This document shows, piece by piece, positions 9,002 through 17,896 of a stretch of 64,000 bases of DNA. The stretch lies in NCBI RefSeq assembly GCF_910588665.1, contig NZ_CAJUPR010000002.1, forward strand, positions 199,363 to 263,362. The letters are read 5' to 3'. Below the pieces are notes generated by a model. The model ran no database searches. It had not been told where the DNA came from and saw nothing but the letters and a program-made list of their open reading frames with translations. The translations under genes were made by a program, and so were the position numbers. The number at the start of each line of letters is the position of its first letter. The stretch's first letter is position 1. This stretch comes from an uncultured Brachyspira sp. Its GTDB lineage: Bacteria; Spirochaetota; Brachyspiria; Brachyspirales; Brachyspiraceae.

Positions 9002-10591
9002 ATGCTGAAAAAAATTATCTCAAATATATTAAAAGAGGCTTTAGCCGAATATCTAAGCGATTTAAAAGTAAAAGATATAGATTATTATATAGAAATAGGA
9101 TATGCCGCAGAGGACAGATTCGGCGATTATGTATGCCCCATTGCCATGAGGATTGCAAAAGCTTTAAAGAAGAATCCTTTTGAAATAGCAAATTCAATAA
9201 TTAAAAAAATAGATAGAAAATATTTTGAAAAAATAGAGGCGGCTAAACCCGGCTTCATAAATTTAACATTATCTTATGATTATATAAACGAATGCATTAA
9301 TGATCTTTTAAATAATGATAATTACGGCAGAAATACGGCGGAAGATAAAAAGAAGATATTAGTTGAATATGTAAGCGCTAATCCTACAGGTCCTCTTCAT
9401 ATAGGGCATGGCAGATGGGCTGCTATAGGAAGTGCTTTATCAAATATTCTTAAATATGCAGGACATGAAGTTTATCAGGAGTTTTATGTTAATGATGCCG
9501 GCGAACAGATAAATAAATTAAATGAAAGCATTAATGCGGCAAAAGAAGGAAAAGAAATTCCTGAAGACGGATATCATGGAAAATATATAAATGATGTTGC
9601 AAAACAGGAAGGCATTCCTAAAGATATTATATTGGAAAGTCAGAAAAAATTATTAGAAAAATTCGGAACTCATATGGATAATTATGCCTCCGAGCTTAAA
9701 ATAAGAGAAAGCGGAGAACTTGAAAGAGCTATGGAGTTTTTAGATAAGGAGGGGCTTTTATTTGAAGAGGATAATGCCGTTTGGTTCAGAAGCACAAGAT
9801 ACGGAGACGATAAAGACAGAGTTGTAAAAAAAAGTGCGGGCGGATATACATACTTCGCTCCAGATATAGCCTATCATAAAAATAAAATAGACAGAGGATA
9901 TAGCTTTTTAATAGATATATTGGGCGCCGATCATCATGGCTATGTTCCGAGAATTACAGCGGCGGTAAGGGCATTAAGCCAAGATAAGGCTTCTTTAAAA
10001 GTAATATTAGGTCAGCTTGTGCGTCTTTACAGGGGAAGCGAATTAGTGAGAATGAGCAAGAGAACTGGGGATATGATAAGTCTTGAAGATGTTATTGATG
10101 AGATAGGAGTTGATTCTGCAAGATATTTTCTTCTTATGCGTTCATATTCAAGCTCTTTGGATTTCGATTTGGAGCTTGCTAAAAAAAAGGATAATAATAA
10201 TCCTGTTTATTATGTGCAGTATGCTTATGCAAGAATATGCAATATATTCTTTAAGCTTAAAGAAAAAAATATGTATTATGATGATGAGAAGCCTTTTGAT
10301 ATTTCAAAAATTGCAGATGAAAGTTCTTTGAAGCTTACTAAAATTATATTAAGGTTTCCAGATGAGATAGAAGAAAGCGCTAAATCTTTGGAGGTATATT
10401 CATTTATCAATTATATTTATGAAGTATCGGGAGCTTTGCATAGATTCTACTATGAAAATATAGTTTTGGAAGATAATGATGATATAAGGCAGGAGAGACT
10501 TACTCTTGTAAAAGCCGTAAAAAAAATATTAGGCATCTGTTTTGATATAATAGGAATATCAAAAATAGAAAAAATGTGGTCTGACAATTGA
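9002..10591 (+). CDS. argS: Arginyl-tRNA synthetase
   Basis: This class I synthetase charges tRNA-Arg with arginine. The N-terminal tRNA-binding (Arg-N) domain is followed by the HIGH motif in [13 protein letters not shown] (HIGH at 133-136). The KMSKS counterpart is [10 protein letters not shown]. The C-terminal anticodon-binding DALR domain contains the segment [13 protein letters not shown]. The 529 residues are slightly short for the family. ATG 9002 is supported by a GGAG ribosome site. Two Arg tRNAs are encoded about 4-5 kb downstream. Confidence 0.97.
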   Translation: MLKKIISNILKEALAEYLSDLKVKDIDYYIEIGYAAEDRFGDYVCPIAMRIAKALKKNPFEIANSIIKKIDRKYFEKIEAAKPGFINLTLSYDYINECINDLLNNDNYGRNTAEDKKKILVEYVSANPTGPLHIGHGRWAAIGSALSNILKYAGHEVYQEFYVNDAGEQINKLNESINAAKEGKEIPEDGYHGKYINDVAKQEGIPKDIILESQKKLLEKFGTHMDNYASELKIRESGELERAMEFLDKEGLLFEEDNAVWFRSTRYGDDKDRVVKKSAGGYTYFAPDIAYHKNKIDRGYSFLIDILGADHHGYVPRITAAVRALSQDKASLKVILGQLVRLYRGSELVRMSKRTGDMISLEDVIDEIGVDSARYFLLMRSYSSSLDFDLELAKKKDNNNPVYYVQYAYARICNIFFKLKEKNMYYDDEKPFDISKIADESSLKLTKIILRFPDEIEESAKSLEVYSFINYIYEVSGALHRFYYENIVLEDNDDIRQERLTLVKAVKKILGICFDIIGISKIEKMWSDN

Positions 10592-10627
10592 TTTAATCTT
10601 AATTTATAGTTTTACAAAAACATTACT

Positions 10628-11092
10628 TTAATTTTCTGTTAAGTCAACTTCTTCAGCTGATATTTTTTCAAGTATTTCTTCATAGCTCATTTTAGCTAAA
10701 GAGCTGTCGCTTCCGCAGGCTATATAAAGATCTTCAAAGCGCTTCATGCTTTTATCAATAAGCACATCTATATTTTTATCTATACCGAAAGGGCATACTC
10801 CCCCAAAAGTAAATCCAGTGATATTTAATGTATCTTCAGCATTTGCAAAGCTTGTTTTACAATTGAAATATATGCGCATTTTTTTGGAGGATATTTTTTT
10901 ATCCCCAGAAGCTATAATCATAGCAAAGTTATCTTTTTTAGAAGGCTTAACTAATATTGATTTTGCAACCTGCCCTCTTTCTATATTGAGAGTTTTAGCC
11001 GCATCATCAACGGTTTTTGTAACTCCCGCCTCTTCAAATTCTCTGTATTCTATATTAAGCTCTTTCAAAGCCTTAAGTACTCTTTCATTCAT
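10628..11092 (-). CDS. YbaK/EbsC-family aminoacyl-tRNA deacylase
   Basis: This 154-residue protein belongs to the YbaK/ProX editing family, which hydrolyses mischarged tRNAs such as Cys-tRNA-Pro. The order of segments is typical: an N-terminal helix ending in a Glu-rich TKTVDDAAKTL, the conserved lysine in QVAKSILVKPS, the SGDKKIS turn, and the glycine-rich FTFGGVCPFG that shapes the pocket. It converges on argS and is followed on the same strand, after a 22-base gap, by the smaller gene upstream of it. The exact substrate cannot be read from sequence. Confidence 0.9.
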   Translation of the reverse strand: MNERVLKALKELNIEYREFEEAGVTKTVDDAAKTLNIERGQVAKSILVKPSKKDNFAMIIASGDKKISSKKMRIYFNCKTSFANAEDTLNITGFTFGGVCPFGIDKNIDVLIDKSMKRFEDLYIACGSDSSLAKMSYEEILEKISAEEVDLTEN

Positions 11093-11114
11093 AACAGACG
11101 CCGCCCTGTTTTTA

Positions 11115-11357
11115 TTAAATATTTAATTCTTCATAATTATTTTTTTCTGCATATTTTAATAAGCTTGCTGCTCTGTCTTTGCATTCTCCGCATCCTGTAG
11201 ATGCATGAGTTTTTTCTGCCAAATCCTCCAATTTTATTAATTTGTTTTCGGATATTACTCTGTATGCATCTCTGTAAGATACATTTTTACAAAAGCATAA
11301 TGTTTTGTTATAATTAATTGAAGTTTGATTTTTTAAATACTCCACATCATATTCCAT
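11115..11357 (-). CDS. BFD-like [2Fe-2S]-binding domain protein
   Basis: This 80-residue protein is essentially one bacterioferritin-associated-ferredoxin-like domain. The four cluster cysteines are visible as CFC in the N-terminal half (LCFCKNVS) and CGEC near the C-terminus (STGCGECKD). Such domains bind a [2Fe-2S] cluster and act in iron release or as modules of oxidoreductases. The GGAG ribosome site before ATG 11357 is good. It probably shares a transcript with the YbaK-like gene. No ferritin gene is nearby, so the partner is unknown. Confidence 0.85.
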   Translation of the reverse strand: MEYDVEYLKNQTSINYNKTLCFCKNVSYRDAYRVISENKLIKLEDLAEKTHASTGCGECKDRAASLLKYAEKNNYEELNI

Positions 11358-11532
11358 ATATTTCTCCGATTTTTTATATATGCATTAACATATAAATAAT
11401 ATTAAAATATGTAGAATAACAGTATATAATATTTTTATAAAAAATCAATTATGTAAACTGCTATTTTTTTATTGACAATAATTAAATATAATATAATTTA
11501 TAGTTTATAAATATTTTATATACGGATAATAT

Positions 11533-12117
11533 ATGTATAGTAATTTAAATAAAAAAGAGACTTATAAAAAAGTTTCTTGGCATACTATGTTTTTTTCTTT
11601 TTTTTATATAGGGCTTGTTACCATAGGAGGAGGTCTTGCTATGCTTCCAATAATGGAGGAAGAGTTTGTAAATAAAAGAAAGTTTTTGAGCAAAGATGAA
11701 ATTATAGATATATTTGCCCTAGCCCAAAGCATACCAGGTGTAATTGCTATAAATACATCTCTTCTCACAGGATTTAAAACGGCTGGAATATTGGGAGGCA
11801 TAATGGCTGGAATAGGAGTTATGACGCCTTCTTTTATAATAATACTTATGATAGCGCCTATATTTGAAAGATTTCAGGATACTCAATATGTTAATAAAGC
11901 CTTCTTGGGCATAAGAGGAGCTATTGCAGGTCTTATACTTTTATCTGCTTTCGGTATGGGAAAACAGGTAATGAAAGATGCTTTTACTGTTATTCTGTTT
12001 ATATTCAGTTTTGTATTGGTGGTATTTTTTAATTTAAATGTTATATATGCATTGCTTATTTCCGCTTTAACAGGATCTATTTATTATATGATTAATAAAT
12101 ATATTATAAACAAATAG
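11533..12117 (+). CDS. Chromate-transporter family protein, first half
   Basis: This 194-residue integral membrane protein is the first of two adjacent half-size ChrA-family proteins. The N-terminal family signature is visible: FFYIGLVTIGGGLAMLP followed by the EEEFVNKRKF region and AQSIPGVIAINTS. At least four hydrophobic segments follow. Short ChrA proteins act in pairs and export or import chromate or other oxyanions. Without chemical context the real substrate is uncertain. The second half begins 17 bases downstream. Confidence 0.9.
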   Translation: MYSNLNKKETYKKVSWHTMFFSFFYIGLVTIGGGLAMLPIMEEEFVNKRKFLSKDEIIDIFALAQSIPGVIAINTSLLTGFKTAGILGGIMAGIGVMTPSFIIILMIAPIFERFQDTQYVNKAFLGIRGAIAGLILLSAFGMGKQVMKDAFTVILFIFSFVLVVFFNLNVIYALLISALTGSIYYMINKYIINK

Positions 12118-12134
12118 CAAGAGGATTTTTTATT

Positions 12135-12713
12135 ATGATATATGCAAGACTTTTTTATGTATTTGCCAAACTAGGATTTTTTACTTACGGAGGAGGCTAT
12201 GCCATTATAGCATTGCTTTTAGGAGTATTGGAGGAGTACGGCTGGATAACATCTTCTGAGTTTTCAAATTTAGTTGCCATATCTCAAATAACACCGGGAC
12301 CTATTGCTGTTAATTCGGCTACATTTGTAGGATATAAAGTTGCGGGAGTTTTGGGTTCTTTTACGGCGACTTTCGGCATATTTCTTCCTGCTTTTATTAT
12401 AACGATGATAGTATCAAAGTTTTTCTGCTTCGTAAAAAATAATGAGCAGTTTAATAGTATTATGAATGCACTTAGAGTATGCGCAGTTGCCTTGATAGCA
12501 TCCGCAGTTATAACTTTTTCCAAAGATGCATTTTTTGTTCAGCTTACAGAAACTTCAATTTTAAGAAATATTGATTTTATTCAGAATATTTTTAAATATA
12601 TAAGCCCTATAGGAATATTTATATTTGTTTTATCAATTTTTCTGAAGATAAAAAAAGTACCTATTTTGGTTATAATTATAATTTCTGCCGTTTTGGGAAT
12701 AATTCTGTACTGA
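12135..12713 (+). CDS. Chromate-transporter family protein, second half
   Basis: The 192-residue partner of the preceding gene repeats the family pattern: FAKLGFFTYGGGYAII, then SNLVAISQITPGPIAVNSATFVG (read as two motifs), then four or more hydrophobic helices. The pair would assemble as a heterodimer in the inner membrane. It converges on fbp with only 17 bases between the stop codons. No hairpin is apparent there. Confidence 0.9.
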   Translation: MIYARLFYVFAKLGFFTYGGGYAIIALLLGVLEEYGWITSSEFSNLVAISQITPGPIAVNSATFVGYKVAGVLGSFTATFGIFLPAFIITMIVSKFFCFVKNNEQFNSIMNALRVCAVALIASAVITFSKDAFFVQLTETSILRNIDFIQNIFKYISPIGIFIFVLSIFLKIKKVPILVIIIISAVLGIILY

Positions 12714-12730
12714 TAATATTCTATAAGATG

Positions 12731-14674
12731 TCAGTTTACTTTTTCTTTTACTATGCCGTTTCTGTAAGCGTTCAGAAGTTCGGATAAATCTTTTATTCTT
12801 TTTTCAAGCTGATTTCCGATATCTGTTTCGCCTACTGTGATTCTCTTTACAAATATTTCAACTATTATTGATTTAGGAGTTAGTTTAAATCCCGATTCAG
12901 CTACTTCCGTAAAAGGTCTGTGCTCAGCTATCATCATCATATTGGAGTTTGAAATAAGAGTATATCCCCCTATTCCCGTATTTTTATGATATGCTTTTGA
13001 TAATCCGCCGTCTATAACAAGAAGTATTCCGCCTCCTTTTATAGGGCTCTCTCCCTTATGGGTTTTTACAGGAACATGTCCGTTAATTATATGAGATTTT
13101 TTAATATCCAATTCAAATTCTCTTAAAATATTCTGACAGTATTCCTTGCAGTCTATATGATAATAATACGGATTATAATGTTCTTTATTAACTTCCTCAT
13201 TATCTATAAAATATTTTTCAAATGTGGTCATTTTATTTTTTCCGAAAAGCGGCGATTTAGGTCCGCACCATAAATACCAGCAGTAATCAAGGGCATTAAG
13301 CTGCTCTTCGCTTCCCTGTTCGGAATAGAATGCCTTTCTTACTTTATCTTCAGCCTGATTTAAATATTTTCTTCCAGATAAGTATTGATTATCTATATAA
13401 ACATCATCAAAAGATCCGTCTTCCCTTGTGGGTATGCATCCATGATATATCAGATTTCCGTTAAATATTTTATATATTCCTCCTTTTGCATATATATAAT
13501 TAATATGTCTCTGAAGCGTCTGACTATTCATAAAAGAGAATGCTAAAGTCTGTATAAGAGTATTTTCTCCGTCGGTAAGCTCAAAAGGATTATTCCTGTC
13601 TATTGTAGGAAAATACTTATCTTTAAGTTCATAGGTTTTATTATTTATTGATATAGTGCCTTTATCATAATCTATTTTATCAAGAAGTATTCTCTCATCC
13701 ATTTCATAATTAGGGTGTCTTTTTATAAGCTGGCATTCCAATTTGAATTGTATTATTGATATTGCCTTATGCATTTTAGCTGCAAGATCTTTATCTACTT
13801 CATCATAAATATTTTTATCTAATGTTTTAGGCTTAAAAACTTCGCATGGATCATCTTTATAAATATCATTTGCAAAAGATGATAAGGATCTCAGATTAAT
13901 ACCGTAGCTGTATTCTAAAAGATCAAAATTATTATATCTTATAGCCAAGCGTACGGCATTAGCAACGCATATTAAGCTTCCTTTAGCCGCTCCCATCCAA
14001 TGTATATCATGATTTCCCCAAGCAATATCTACATCGTTAAACATCATTATATTATCCATTACTTTATCTGGGTGAGGTCCTCTGTCATATATATCGCCTG
14101 CAATATGAAGCCTGTCTACACTGCATTGGCGTATAAGCTGGCATAATGCCAATATAAATTTATCTGCTGCTGATACCTCAATAATAGCATCTATAATTGA
14201 AAAGTAGTAATTCTCTTTATTTTCTTCTGAGTCTGTCTGAAGAAGCTCATCTAGTATATATGCGAAGTTAGGCGGCATTTTCTTTCTTATTTTTGACCTT
14301 GTATATTTGCTTGTTACAAGTTTGCATATTCTTATAAGTCTGTATATAGTTATTCTGCACCAATCTGCAAAATCTGCATTTACCGATTTTTTATTTATTA
14401 AATTCTTAGTATCCACTATCAATATCTGAAGCTCCACTCTGTCATATTCCGGCAAAGTGTTTTTAAAAAGCAGTTCTATTTTCTCTCTTATTACTCCTGA
14501 AGAGGTTCCTATTAAATATTCAAATCCGTCCGATTCTCCATGTATATCGCTTAGAAAATATTCCGTTCCTTTAGGCAGCTTGGATATTGCCTTCAGATTT
14601 ATAATTTCCACAGATGCATCATCTATTGTCGGATACTTTCTTGATAATAATTCCAAATAATCTTTATCTCTCAT
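12731..14674 (-). CDS. fbp: Fructose-1,6-bisphosphatase class III
   Basis: This enzyme hydrolyses fructose 1,6-bisphosphate in gluconeogenesis. The large 647-residue length and the calcineurin-like metallophosphatase motifs identify class III (the Bacillus-type Fbp). The motifs are DIHGESDGFEYL near residue 45, GDIYDRGPHPDKVMD, WGNHDIHWMGA, and NGHVPVKTHKGESP in the C-terminal half. The ATG at 14674 has a GGAG ribosome site. It stands alone between the transporter genes and the tRNA cluster. Confidence 0.96.
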   Translation of the reverse strand: MRDKDYLELLSRKYPTIDDASVEIINLKAISKLPKGTEYFLSDIHGESDGFEYLIGTSSGVIREKIELLFKNTLPEYDRVELQILIVDTKNLINKKSVNADFADWCRITIYRLIRICKLVTSKYTRSKIRKKMPPNFAYILDELLQTDSEENKENYYFSIIDAIIEVSAADKFILALCQLIRQCSVDRLHIAGDIYDRGPHPDKVMDNIMMFNDVDIAWGNHDIHWMGAAKGSLICVANAVRLAIRYNNFDLLEYSYGINLRSLSSFANDIYKDDPCEVFKPKTLDKNIYDEVDKDLAAKMHKAISIIQFKLECQLIKRHPNYEMDERILLDKIDYDKGTISINNKTYELKDKYFPTIDRNNPFELTDGENTLIQTLAFSFMNSQTLQRHINYIYAKGGIYKIFNGNLIYHGCIPTREDGSFDDVYIDNQYLSGRKYLNQAEDKVRKAFYSEQGSEEQLNALDYCWYLWCGPKSPLFGKNKMTTFEKYFIDNEEVNKEHYNPYYYHIDCKEYCQNILREFELDIKKSHIINGHVPVKTHKGESPIKGGGILLVIDGGLSKAYHKNTGIGGYTLISNSNMMMIAEHRPFTEVAESGFKLTPKSIIVEIFVKRITVGETDIGNQLEKRIKDLSELLNAYRNGIVKEKVN

Positions 14675-14788
14675 AATAAAAAACTCCGCTTATTATATAA
14701 TAATATTATATACAAAAATATCTGCAAATCTACAGAACAGCATCAAATGATGCATTTAATTATGATAAATTTATTATATGCAAAAATG

Positions 14789-14816
14789 TTGACAAAAAAA
14801 ATAATTATTATATAAT
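14789..14816 (+). promoter_or_regulatory. Promoter of the tRNA-Pro/tRNA-Arg pair
   Basis: A perfect TTGACA (14789-14794) and a perfect TATAAT (14811-14816) are 16 bases apart. The -10 box ends 17 bases before the 5' end of tRNA-Pro. Confidence 0.8.
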
Positions 14817-14833
14817 TAATAAACATAATTTAA

Positions 14834-14907
14834 CGGGATGTAGCGTAATTGGTTAGCGTACCTGCTTTGGGAGCAGGGGGTTGTGAGTTCGAGTCTCACC
14901 ATCCCGA
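14834..14907 (+). tRNA. tRNA-Pro (anticodon TGG)
   Basis: The acceptor arms CGGGATG (14834-14840) and CATCCCG (14900-14906) pair fully. The anticodon stem CCTGC/GCAGG encloses the loop TTTGGGA, giving anticodon TGG. The T loop TTCGAGT is standard. CCA is not encoded. Confidence 0.95.
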
Positions 14908-14909
14908 AT

Positions 14910-14983
14910 GCGCTAGTAGCTCAATTGGATAGAGCAACTGCCTTCTAAGCAGTAGGTTACAGGTTCGATTCCTGTCTGGCGCG
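14910..14983 (+). tRNA. tRNA-Arg (anticodon TCT)
   Basis: The acceptor arms GCGCTAG (14910-14916) and CTGGCGC (14976-14982) pair with one G-T wobble. The anticodon stem ACTGC/GCAGT encloses CTTCTAA, giving TCT, which reads AGA, by far the commonest Arg codon in these genes. It lies two bases after tRNA-Pro and is surely co-transcribed with it. Confidence 0.95.
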
Positions 14984-15047
14984 TATGCTGTAATTATACG
15001 GCTTAAAAAACGGTTGTTATGTAATCGTAATGTTTTTATTTTAATAC

Positions 15048-15122
15048 GGCGAATGTAGCTCAGTTGGTTAGAGCGCCAGATTGTGGATCTGGATGTCGCG
15101 GGTTCAAGCCCCGTCTTTCGCC
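15048..15122 (+). tRNA. tRNA-His (anticodon GTG)
   Basis: The anticodon stem CCAGA/TCTGG encloses TTGTGGA, giving GTG. The extra 5' G at 15048 faces the discriminator C at 15122, the identity pair of tRNA-His. Pair 6:67 of the acceptor stem appears to be a T-T mismatch (15054/15116). The other acceptor pairs are good. Confidence 0.92.
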
Positions 15123-15189
15123 CATACTATTTAAATTATTAAAAAAATATTTTCTATAGGTAATATTCAAATTTTTCTAGCAAAATATA

Positions 15190-15216
15190 TTGACATTAAA
15201 ATAAAATAGATATAAT
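15190..15216 (+). promoter_or_regulatory. Probable promoter of the second tRNA-Arg gene
   Basis: TTGACA (15190-15195) is followed by TATAAT (15211-15216), but with a short 15-base spacer. It lies about 60 bases upstream of the tRNA. Confidence 0.5.
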
Positions 15217-15278
15217 TTATTTAAAGGCGGTTTATAAACTATAGTTCATAATTGCCGATAATTATGTCTGATTTAACT

Positions 15279-15352
15279 GCGTCTGTGGCTCAATTGGATA
15301 GAGCAGCGGATTTCGGTTCCGCCGGTTGGGGGTTCGAATCCTCTCAGACGCG
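15279..15352 (+). tRNA. tRNA-Arg (anticodon TCG)
   Basis: The acceptor arms GCGTCTG (15279-15285) and CAGACGC (15345-15351) pair perfectly. The anticodon stem GCGGA/TCCGC encloses TTTCGGT, giving anticodon TCG, which reads CGA and possibly other CGN codons. Confidence 0.95.
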
Positions 15353-15433
15353 TTTTAAAAAAAATTGGTTGCTTAATTAATATAGTTAAAATAATTATCA
15401 ATTTGTAATGGAAAGCAAAGGTTTTTATAGAAA

Positions 15434-16624
15434 ATGAATGAAAAAACTGTAAAGAAATTTAATTTATTTATATTAATACTATTTCCGTTAATACTTTTAG
15501 TATTTTCCATTACATATAATATATACAGTACGGAAGTTTCTAAAAGCATCAAAAAAGAATTAGAACATTTTACAAATTCCCTGTCTCTTAGAATGGAAAG
15601 CAAATATACCGATATGATAGGAGCTTTTTTTAAAGATGAGCTTAATAATCATGATACGGCAGATAGGTTTACAAATCTGGTTAAAGAACAGGTAAGACTG
15701 GGCATCACGCCTCATTATAATTCTCTTAAGTTTTATATAGACTATACTATGAAAGCAGCCAGAAGAAACACCACTTATGCTTTAGTTTTTGTAGCGGTGC
15801 TTATGTTTATACTGACTTTGATTGTCAATTTTACAAATAATGATATAACTGTATCCTATTCTTCAAATAATACGCATAATGCTGATAAAATATCTTCAGG
15901 CAATAAAAATAATGATAATATGCATACGGCAAATCCTATAGGCTATGTTATAGATTCTTCTTTAAGCGATAGCATAAAAGCTGAGATAGAAGAAATGTAT
16001 AAAAGCTTGGCAAAGGAAATAAAAAATTCCAGATACGAAAATGCATTGGAAATTACCGAAAAAATGTTTCAATTGGACGGCAGAAATTATTTAACTTTAA
16101 ACGGGGCGGGTATTTCATATACTAAAATATATTTAAAAGAAAATAAAAGCGAACATTTTAAAAAAGCTGATAAATATTTTGAATATGCTTTATCTCTTTA
16201 TAATCACAGTGAAAATATTTTAAACAACAGAGCCGTTTTATATTCGTTAAAATATGAGCTTAAAAAAACGGAAGAAGATTATGAAACGGCATTAATTATA
16301 TTTAATGATGCGTTATCCCGCAATCATTTGGATACCGAGCTTATTAACAACAGAGCCGCCTTATATTTGGTAAAGTATAAGATGAGCACAGATGAAAATA
16401 TATTTGAAAAAGCTTTAAATGATTATGAAGAAATTATGAAAAATGACAGAAATAATATATATGCGCTTAATAATAGAAGCATGCTTTATTTTCATAAATA
16501 TAAAAACTCAGGAGATAAAGCATATTTTGATAAATCAATAGAAGACTGCAACAGAGCTTTTAAGATAAATTCCTCCAAAGCATTGCAGGATAACGGCATA
16601 GATATCTATATATATAAATTCTGA
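15434..16624 (+). CDS. Membrane-anchored TPR protein of unknown function
   Basis: I do not recognise a named family. The 396-residue protein has a transmembrane segment near residues 9-27 and a second at about 117-136, with an extracytoplasmic loop of about 90 residues between them. A low-complexity Asn/Ser linker follows. The C-terminal half (about 180-390) reads as TPR-like helical pairs, with recurring segments such as NALEITEKMFQLDGRNYLTL, and NNRA motifs spaced about 35-40 residues apart. The TPR part would lie in the cytoplasm and could be a docking platform. It is followed after 67 bases by a VWA-domain gene on the same strand. The two may form one unit. Confidence 0.7.
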   Translation: MNEKTVKKFNLFILILFPLILLVFSITYNIYSTEVSKSIKKELEHFTNSLSLRMESKYTDMIGAFFKDELNNHDTADRFTNLVKEQVRLGITPHYNSLKFYIDYTMKAARRNTTYALVFVAVLMFILTLIVNFTNNDITVSYSSNNTHNADKISSGNKNNDNMHTANPIGYVIDSSLSDSIKAEIEEMYKSLAKEIKNSRYENALEITEKMFQLDGRNYLTLNGAGISYTKIYLKENKSEHFKKADKYFEYALSLYNHSENILNNRAVLYSLKYELKKTEEDYETALIIFNDALSRNHLDTELINNRAALYLVKYKMSTDENIFEKALNDYEEIMKNDRNNIYALNNRSMLYFHKYKNSGDKAYFDKSIEDCNRAFKINSSKALQDNGIDIYIYKF

Positions 16625-16691
16625 TTTCTATTTTAATAATATTTAATTTAGCCTTATTGATTTTTTATATTTTTAATTATATTATAATTAA

Positions 16692-17828
16692 ATGAAAAAG
16701 GAAAGTACGGATTATAAAAATTTAAATAGATGGCGCTTAATTCTTGGAAGCTTTGCCAATGATAATATTAATATTGACAGCGCATACTCAGAAACTGATG
16801 AAGCCTTAGATTTTTTATACGGCAGAGTATACGGAGAAAATGCGGGATATGCCGATTTTGATAATGTAAAAGAAGGCGGAAAAGAAGCGTCGAAATTAAC
16901 TGTACCTGTATGGGTTTCAAGAATAAAAAAATTATTTCCTAAAAAAACAGTTGAGATAATGCAAAGTCATGCATTAGAAAAATACAATATGACAGAAATG
17001 CTTACAGACGAGAATATTTTAAAAGAGATGGAGCCTAATATGGATCTTTTAAAAAATATACTCGCATTTAAAGATATGATGGATGGAAAAGTAAAAAAAC
17101 TTGCATATAGTATTGTAAAAAAAGTTGTTGAAGATATAAAAAAGAAAATGGAAAGCGATATAAAAAAAGTGTTTTATGGTAAAAAGATGCCGAACTCCTA
17201 TTCCAATAATAAAATATTTAAAAATCTGGACATAAAAAAAACTATAAGAAATAATTTGAAAAACTATAATACGGAATATAAGATTATATTTATGGATAAA
17301 TTATATTTCAATCAAAATATTAAAAAATATAATCCATGGCATATTATAATATTGATAGATGAAAGCGCATCTATGTTTGATTCCATAATATATACAATAA
17401 TAATGGCTTCCATATTTGCAAACCTGCCGTATTTATCTGTAAAGATTGTTATATTTGATACAGCTATAGTTGATTTAAGCGATTATGTAAAAGATCCTAT
17501 AGATATATTGTTTAAAGTTCAGTTAGGCGGCGGTACGGATATAGTAAAGGCTTTGGAGTATTCAAGAAAAATAACGGTTAATTCTGATAAAACTATAGTT
17601 CTTTTGATAAGCGATTTATATGACGGCAATGATTATAAATATATGTATAAAAGCGCAGGGGATATAATAGAATCTGGTTCAAAGCTTTTTATTCTTACCG
17701 CTTTAGATTATAATTCGAATGCAAGCTATGATAAAAATGCCGCACAGAAATTTGCAAAAATAGGCGCTAAAGTTGCGGCTTTAACTCCGAATGAGCTTTC
17801 AAATTGGATAAGCTCCGTAATATCTTGA
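16692..17828 (+). CDS. VWA-domain protein of the MoxR-associated YehP type
   Basis: The 378-residue protein has a C-terminal von Willebrand A domain with an intact metal-ion-dependent adhesion site: D223-x-S225-x-S227, Thr282 in GGGTD, and Asp308 in ISDLYDG. The N-terminal half contains WRLILGS at 15-21 and a helical region with VPVWVSRIKKLFP. It matches my recollection of YehP-like VWA proteins encoded with MoxR AAA ATPases and SWIM-domain proteins. None of those partners is in this window. It follows the TPR membrane gene and may work with it. No clear Shine-Dalgarno precedes the ATG. Family assignment is from recalled motifs; the biological role is unknown. Confidence 0.75.
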   Translation: MKKESTDYKNLNRWRLILGSFANDNINIDSAYSETDEALDFLYGRVYGENAGYADFDNVKEGGKEASKLTVPVWVSRIKKLFPKKTVEIMQSHALEKYNMTEMLTDENILKEMEPNMDLLKNILAFKDMMDGKVKKLAYSIVKKVVEDIKKKMESDIKKVFYGKKMPNSYSNNKIFKNLDIKKTIRNNLKNYNTEYKIIFMDKLYFNQNIKKYNPWHIIILIDESASMFDSIIYTIIMASIFANLPYLSVKIVIFDTAIVDLSDYVKDPIDILFKVQLGGGTDIVKALEYSRKITVNSDKTIVLLISDLYDGNDYKYMYKSAGDIIESGSKLFILTALDYNSNASYDKNAAQKFAKIGAKVAALTPNELSNWISSVIS

Positions 17829-17847
17829 AACTTACATGCAAAAATAA

Positions 17848-17878
17848 AAGGCGCAAATATAAAATATATTAACGCCTT
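17848..17878 (-). terminator. Terminator after the C-terminal processing protease gene
   Basis: AAGGCG (17848-17853) pairs with CGCCTT (17873-17878). On the minus strand the hairpin is followed by TTTTATTTTTG. It lies between two convergent genes and probably serves the minus-strand one. Confidence 0.65.
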
Positions 17879-17896
17879 AAAAAATATTGTATTTAA

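Noticed and set aside
8932..9183. 83-codon plus-strand ORF overlapping the start of argS
   Set aside because: It overlaps argS in another frame, with no ribosome site or recognisable motif.
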